A stretch of 10,722 nt of DNA, taken from Boseongicola sp. SB0662_bin_57. Lineage in GTDB: Bacteria > Pseudomonadota > Alphaproteobacteria > Rhodobacterales > Rhodobacteraceae. Position 1 is the first letter of the stretch, and each line of letters begins with the position of its first letter. The DNA is taken from NCBI GenBank assembly GCA_009839535.1, contig VXPN01000009.1:1-10722 (forward strand). The letters are read 5' to 3'. This document shows positions 6,701 to 10,722 of the stretch, in pieces. The notes beneath the pieces were generated by a model. That model did no database searches and had not been told where the DNA came from. It saw only the letters and a program-made list of their open reading frames with translations. Made by a program: the position numbers and the translations under genes.

Positions 6701-7252
6701 CGCGGTCGCCGGGACCGTGGCGGCCGGAGGAAGCGCCCGACTGCGCCCGCGCGATCCGGGATAACCGTGACGCGCCCTTGAAATCCCCTTCGCGCGTTCG
6801 ATACGAAGACCCGGCAGAGCGCGGGGCGGTCTCCAGACCTGGCACGGCATGGACGTCTTCGGACTCTCGCGGGCGCGGCTCCGGGCCGGTCGAGGGAATC
6901 CCGACGCCAACGAAGACGCGGATGACTGCGAAGCCTCGCAAGTCGCCCGGATCGACACGAGAAGCGAGAGGATCGTGACGAATGAAGGAACTACACCGCT
7001 CTGTCAGGAAGCCGGGAAGAACGTCCGAATTCCCGGATCGTAGCCATGGCATGGCTCCGGCGGCACCTCCGCGCCTATTCCGAGCGCCACGCGAGTCCGG
7101 CGGTCGTCGACATGCCGGGCAATCAACCGGCGCCGAAAGACCACTCGCCACCCCGGTTGACCGCCGTGCCTGAAGCATCCCACGCGGGAGGGCCCGGCCT
7201 GCCTGCTATGGCCAGGGTTGCGGGCAGTCTCTTCCACGCCAGGAGAAGGGGC
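6701..7252 (+). other. spacer between the recombinase fragment and the helicase gene
   Basis: No separate gene is supported. The plus-strand frame of the helicase is open from 7046, but the ATG there has no Shine-Dalgarno and the first 50 or so residues look like low-grade, proline- and arginine-rich reading. A possible promoter is TTGAAA (6778-6783) with GATACG (6800-6805) 16 bp on; the -10 is poor. If it is real, the helicase mRNA has a leader of roughly 400 nt. Confidence 0.4.
7241..7249 (+). promoter_or_regulatory. ribosome binding site deciding the helicase start
   Basis: AGGAGAAGG has its AGGAG core seven bases before the ATG at 7253 and is the strongest Shine-Dalgarno in the area. The ATG at 7046 has none, and that at 7208 has one that is too far away. 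A start at 7208 would add 15 residues (MARVAGSLFHARRRG) and remains possible. Confidence 0.6.
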
Positions 7253-10102
7253 ATGGCCTCGTTCCTCTTCGCCCTGATCCGGCCGGGACAGGCCAAGGCG
7301 GCAACGGTGACGGCAGACAGCGTCAGGCTGGGCTTCGGTTCGCGATCGCGGGAGATCCCACTGAGCGACATCGAAGCGGTCCGGCTGAATTCGGGCTGGC
7401 GCTGGGGCGGCGCAAGGCTGGAGCACTCGGCGGGCGGAGCCACCGTGTCGGGCCTCGCCCGAGCCGAGGCGGGAGCGCTGGCGAACGCGATCGAGACGGC
7501 GAGGACCGACTGGTGGCGCCGCTGGCTGGCGCCCCGGATCGATGCGATTCGCGCGGTGAACGACCGCCTGGACAGCCTCGCCGATCCGCCGCGATACGTT
7601 CGTTCCGACGACATCCGAAGGCTCGAACGGGACGCGCTGGAGGCGACGGCCGGGCTCGCCGGCCGCTGGCCGGAGGCACTGACCGATGCTCCGGAAATCC
7701 GGATGCTGGGGGCGATCGCGGAATTCCTGGAAGCGCCGGGCGACGCCCGCTCGAAAGCCAACGAGGCGTTCGTCGCGAACGAGCTCGCCCGGTCACGCGA
7801 CCTGTTCGACCGGATCGAGGCCAGGCCTCTCACGGACGAGCAGCGCAGGGCGGTGGTCGTCGACGACGGATGCAACCAGGTGATCGCCGCGGCGGGCAGC
7901 GGCAAGACCTCGGTCATCGTGGCAAAGGCCGGATGGCTGATCCGCAGGGGATTCCGGAAGCCTTCCGAGCTCCTGCTGCTCGCCTTCGCGCGGGACGCGA
8001 GGGGCGAGATGGAGGAACGCATCGGCAAGCGCCTCGGGACGGCCGCCGACGGCGTGGCGGTCCGGACCTTCCACGGACTGGGCATGGCCATCATCGGCGA
8101 TGCCGAAGGCAGGCGTCCGGCGCTTGCCCGCTCGGTGGAGAGCGACCGGGCGCTGTTCGACCAGCTCAAGCTGAACGTGTCGGACCTCCTGGCTGACGGC
8201 GCGCTTTCGGAAGGCGTGGTGGAATGGTTCCAGGACCAGTTCGCGCCCTACAGGAGCGTGCACGAATTCCCGAACTGGGGGGCGTACTGGAACTACATCC
8301 GCAAGAACGAGATCCGCGCGCTGAACGGCGACGAGGTGAAGAGCTTCGAGGAATGCGAGATAGCGAACTTCCTCCATCTCAACGGCGTGGACTACCGGTA
8401 CGAAGCGCCCTACGAGCACGAGACCGCGACGGCCGAGAGGCGCCAGTACAGGCCCGACTTCCATCTCCCCGACCACGGCATCTACATCGAGCATTTCGGG
8501 ATTGACGACAGGGGAAACACGGCGCCGTTCGTGCCCCGCGAGAAATACCATGAGGAGATGGAGTGGAAGCGCAACGTGCACGCCGAACGGGGCACCGTCC
8601 TGGTCGAGACCTTCACGCATGAGCGCATGGACGGGCGGCTGATCCGGAACCTCGAGCGGAAGCTCGCCGATCACGGCGTGGAGCTGGCGCCCATTCCGCG
8701 GGACCGCGTGTTCGCGCTGCTCGAGGAACAGCGCCGGGTCGACCCGTTCATCCGCCTCCTGGCCACATTCCTGCAGCACTTCAAGGGCGGCGGGCATTCC
8801 CTGGAAGAGGTCGCCACTCGGGCCCGATCCCTTGATGACGGCGGACGGGCCGAGGCGTTCCTGGCGGTGTTCGGCCCGGTCTTCGAGCGCTACCAGGAGA
8901 CGCTTGTCCGCGCGGGCGAGATCGACTTCCACGACATGATCAGCCGGGCGACGGAACACGTGGAGGCCGGCAGGTACCGGAGCCCCTTCGGCTACATCCT
9001 GGTCGACGAGTTCCAGGACATCTCCTCGGCGCGTGCACGCCTGCTGAAGTCGCTGCTCGACGGCTCCCCGGGGGCGCAGCTGCTCGCGGTCGGCGACGAC
9101 TGGCAGGCGATCTACCGGTTCGGCGGGTCGGACATCGCGGTGATGCGGGAGTTCGGGGAACGGTTCGGCGCGTTCGAGCGCATCGACCTGGGAACCACGT
9201 TTCGGTGCGCGGACCGCATCTCCGCCGTCGCGACGGACTTCGTGCTGCGCAATCCGGCCCAGATCCGCAAGACGGTGCGCGCGACACGCAAGGCCGAAGG
9301 CCCGGCGGTGCACGTTGGACTTCCGGGCGAAGGCGGGCTCTCGCTGCTGAAGGAGGCGCTCGACCGGATCGACGAGGACGCCGCAAGGCATGAAGGGACG
9401 TCCGCCGTCCTGCTGCTGGGCCGTTACCGTCATCTGGAGCCCTTGAATCTCGACAGCCTTGCGAAGCGGCATCCACGCCTGTGCTTCAGCTACATGACGG
9501 TGCATCGCGCCAAGGGCCTGGAAGCCGACTACGTGGTGGTGCTCGGGCTGTGCTCCGGCAGGTTCGGGTTTCCGGTCGAGATCGCGGATGACCCGCTGCT
9601 GGACCTGGTTATGGCGGCGCCCGAGGCGCATCCCAACGCCGAGGAAAGACGGCTGCTTTACGTGGCGCTGACGCGCGCGCGCCGCCAGGCGTTCCTCCTT
9701 GCCGAGGGCGGCGCCCCTTCCGCGTTCGCGACGGAACTGATCGACGACAAGGAACGGGTGACCGTGTTCGGACGCCTGCCCGAAGGCGACGTGGCGTGTC
9801 CGCAGTGCAAGGAGGGGCGCCTGGAACGCCGGGAAAACGCGCGTAACGGGAACGTCTTCTACGGCTGCTCGAACTGGCCCCATTGCGAGCACACGGGGCG
9901 TCCATGCCCGAAGTGCGGCGCAGGCCTGCCTGTCAGGTCGGGCGACGGCTTTCGCTGCCGGGACTGCGGCGGCTCAATCGAGGCATGCCCGGACTGCGGA
10001 GGCTGGCTGGAGACCAGGATGGGGAGGTTCGGCCGCTTCCATGGGTGCTCGAACTACCCGGCATGCGAATACACGCGGAACCTGAAACGGCGTGGGGCGT
10101 GA
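7253..10102 (+). CDS. helicase IV (HelD)-type SF1 DNA helicase with a nuclease-like insert and C-terminal zinc ribbons
   Basis: About 949 aa from the start used here. It should be an ATP-driven 3'-5' DNA translocase. Residues about 1-95 resemble the N-terminal domain of E. coli HelD (IPLSDIEAVRL, then a tryptophan-rich WWRRW). Helicase motifs follow in order: Q motif 193-201, Walker A AAAGSGKTS 212-220, Ia (LLLLAFARDARGEM) 240-253, TFHGLG 272-277, II VDEFQDIS 584-591, III GDDWQAIYRF 614-623, IV TTFR 648-651, V MTVHRAKG 748-755, VI LLYVALTRAR 801-810. An insert at about 364-481 has E.., PDF (401-403) and IYIEHFG (410-416), like a PD-(D/E)XK nuclease. The tail has CxxC/Cx5C pairs (849, 852, 872, 878 and 912, 915, 932, 938) around a CxxC...CxxC ribbon (885, 888, 902, 905). 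The ATG at 7253 has AGGAGAAGG (7241-7249); in-frame ATGs at 7208 (GGGAGGG, 15 bases away) and 7046 are alternatives. Confidence 0.93.
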   Translation: MASFLFALIRPGQAKAATVTADSVRLGFGSRSREIPLSDIEAVRLNSGWRWGGARLEHSAGGATVSGLARAEAGALANAIETARTDWWRRWLAPRIDAIRAVNDRLDSLADPPRYVRSDDIRRLERDALEATAGLAGRWPEALTDAPEIRMLGAIAEFLEAPGDARSKANEAFVANELARSRDLFDRIEARPLTDEQRRAVVVDDGCNQVIAAAGSGKTSVIVAKAGWLIRRGFRKPSELLLLAFARDARGEMEERIGKRLGTAADGVAVRTFHGLGMAIIGDAEGRRPALARSVESDRALFDQLKLNVSDLLADGALSEGVVEWFQDQFAPYRSVHEFPNWGAYWNYIRKNEIRALNGDEVKSFEECEIANFLHLNGVDYRYEAPYEHETATAERRQYRPDFHLPDHGIYIEHFGIDDRGNTAPFVPREKYHEEMEWKRNVHAERGTVLVETFTHERMDGRLIRNLERKLADHGVELAPIPRDRVFALLEEQRRVDPFIRLLATFLQHFKGGGHSLEEVATRARSLDDGGRAEAFLAVFGPVFERYQETLVRAGEIDFHDMISRATEHVEAGRYRSPFGYILVDEFQDISSARARLLKSLLDGSPGAQLLAVGDDWQAIYRFGGSDIAVMREFGERFGAFERIDLGTTFRCADRISAVATDFVLRNPAQIRKTVRATRKAEGPAVHVGLPGEGGLSLLKEALDRIDEDAARHEGTSAVLLLGRYRHLEPLNLDSLAKRHPRLCFSYMTVHRAKGLEADYVVVLGLCSGRFGFPVEIADDPLLDLVMAAPEAHPNAEERRLLYVALTRARRQAFLLAEGGAPSAFATELIDDKERVTVFGRLPEGDVACPQCKEGRLERRENARNGNVFYGCSNWPHCEHTGRPCPKCGAGLPVRSGDGFRCRDCGGSIEACPDCGGWLETRMGRFGRFHGCSNYPACEYTRNLKRRGA

Positions 10103-10722
10103 GATCGACCTGACCAGCGTCTGCTTCGCTCGAACACTGAACGCACCGGCCGGACGGTCGCGATGCGTCTGCCGGGCGAAGGGAAGATCCGGATTCAAGT
10201 CCACAGTGTCGTTGTCAGGGCAAGCAACGGCCGCTCTCACGCTAACGACTTTTGGTCGGTCCGGAAAATGATCCCGCTCCACCATCACAAGCAACCGACC
10301 TGGGCACTCATGAAGGGATTGGGCGGAGCACAAGGGTTGCCAGAGCTTCACCAAACTCCGCCGCAAAAGTTGCGCTCCGAATTCGGTGCATTTGCCCCCG
10401 GCGACTGCTCCGAGGCCGTCTCCGTCCGAGGATGCCGGGTCACGCAGGAGCCGAGCCCAGACCACGTTCCTGACTGTGTTGTTTGCCTCGAGGAGCAAAA
10501 CCGATTCCTTACCCCATGACGGAAGGGAGCCACCGCAGCCCGCTCCAAATTGCCCTCGTGATGGCATGCAGATGTCGCCTTGTTCCGAGGCGGCACCAGG
10601 ATGCGAACCTTCCCTGAAACCTTGAACCATCCCCAGCAGGCGTAACGGAGAGGTTCAAGACGATTCACGGCCCGGGTTCCACTCTGAGGTGCAACAGCAG
10701 CGAGCGAGGGCGAAGCCCGAGC
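10103..10722. other. gene-free or unassigned right end
   Basis: Open frames exist on both strands, up to 118 codons on plus and 106 codons on minus, but none shows a recognisable family, a good ribosome site or clear codon periodicity. I could not assign a transposase, tRNA or toxin-antitoxin gene. A GGGC-GAA-GCCC stem lies at 10708-10718 at the edge. No T-rich terminator follows the helicase stop within the first 60 bases, and no copy of the tRNA sequence from the left edge is present, so no right attachment site is visible. Confidence 0.45.

Noticed and set aside
7793..9892. A 699-codon open frame on the minus strand opposite the helicase
   Set aside because: Antisense shadow of a gene whose helicase motifs are unmistakable; no family signature of its own.
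10585..10625. T-arm-like GGTTCGCATCC on the minus strand suggesting a tRNA end
   Set aside because: The conserved A58 is C, the T-stem does not pair well, and no acceptor, D-arm or anticodon arm fits around it.
10163..10668. Overlapping medium-length frames on both strands in the right end
   Set aside because: No conserved motif, no convincing ribosome site, and different frames are equally open on both strands, so none can be chosen.

Overview
The window is GC-rich bacterial DNA. The high G+C at third codon positions, the tRNA-Arg sequence and the helicase IV type suggest a proteobacterium, most likely an alphaproteobacterium. That assignment is inference from style; no taxonomic marker was compared. 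The layout fits an integrated accessory island: recombinase genes beside a tRNA, a large oppositely oriented ATPase gene that looks less GC-rich than its neighbours, a recombinase fragment, and a large helicase.

Left part (1-2524): the 5' half of a minus-strand tRNA-Arg gene lies at the very edge. After a 199-bp spacer rich in inverted repeats come two tandem, translationally coupled tyrosine recombinase genes with all catalytic residues present. The Shine-Dalgarno of the first can be paired into a hairpin.

Middle (2525-6512): a 371-bp spacer with no gene, then a minus-strand gene of about 1066 codons. It fuses a helical N-terminus, an Ig-like beta domain, a STAND/ORC-like P-loop ATPase, winged-helix segments and a C-terminal phosphoribosyltransferase-like (PRTase) domain. 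This is the best candidate in the window for an unusual system: sensor/scaffold, nucleotide switch and PRTase effector in one chain, as in predicted conflict (anti-phage) proteins. Its 5' region holds a plausible promoter with a pair of 10-bp inverted boxes, a 36-bp perfect palindrome and an overlapping second inverted repeat.

Right part (6513-10722): the last 61 codons of a third tyrosine recombinase, close to the second intact one, begin right after the palindrome. The ATPase gene is therefore flanked by partly diverged direct repeats. A helicase IV (HelD)-type SF1 helicase follows, with a PD-(D/E)XK-like insert and a C-terminal array of topoisomerase-type zinc ribbons. The final 620 bp hold no gene I can support.

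Working model (inference): the recombinases mobilise or once mobilised the island, and the ATPase-PRTase protein and possibly the helicase-nuclease are its cargo. Nothing in the sequence proves that these two act together; they are on opposite strands with separate control regions.
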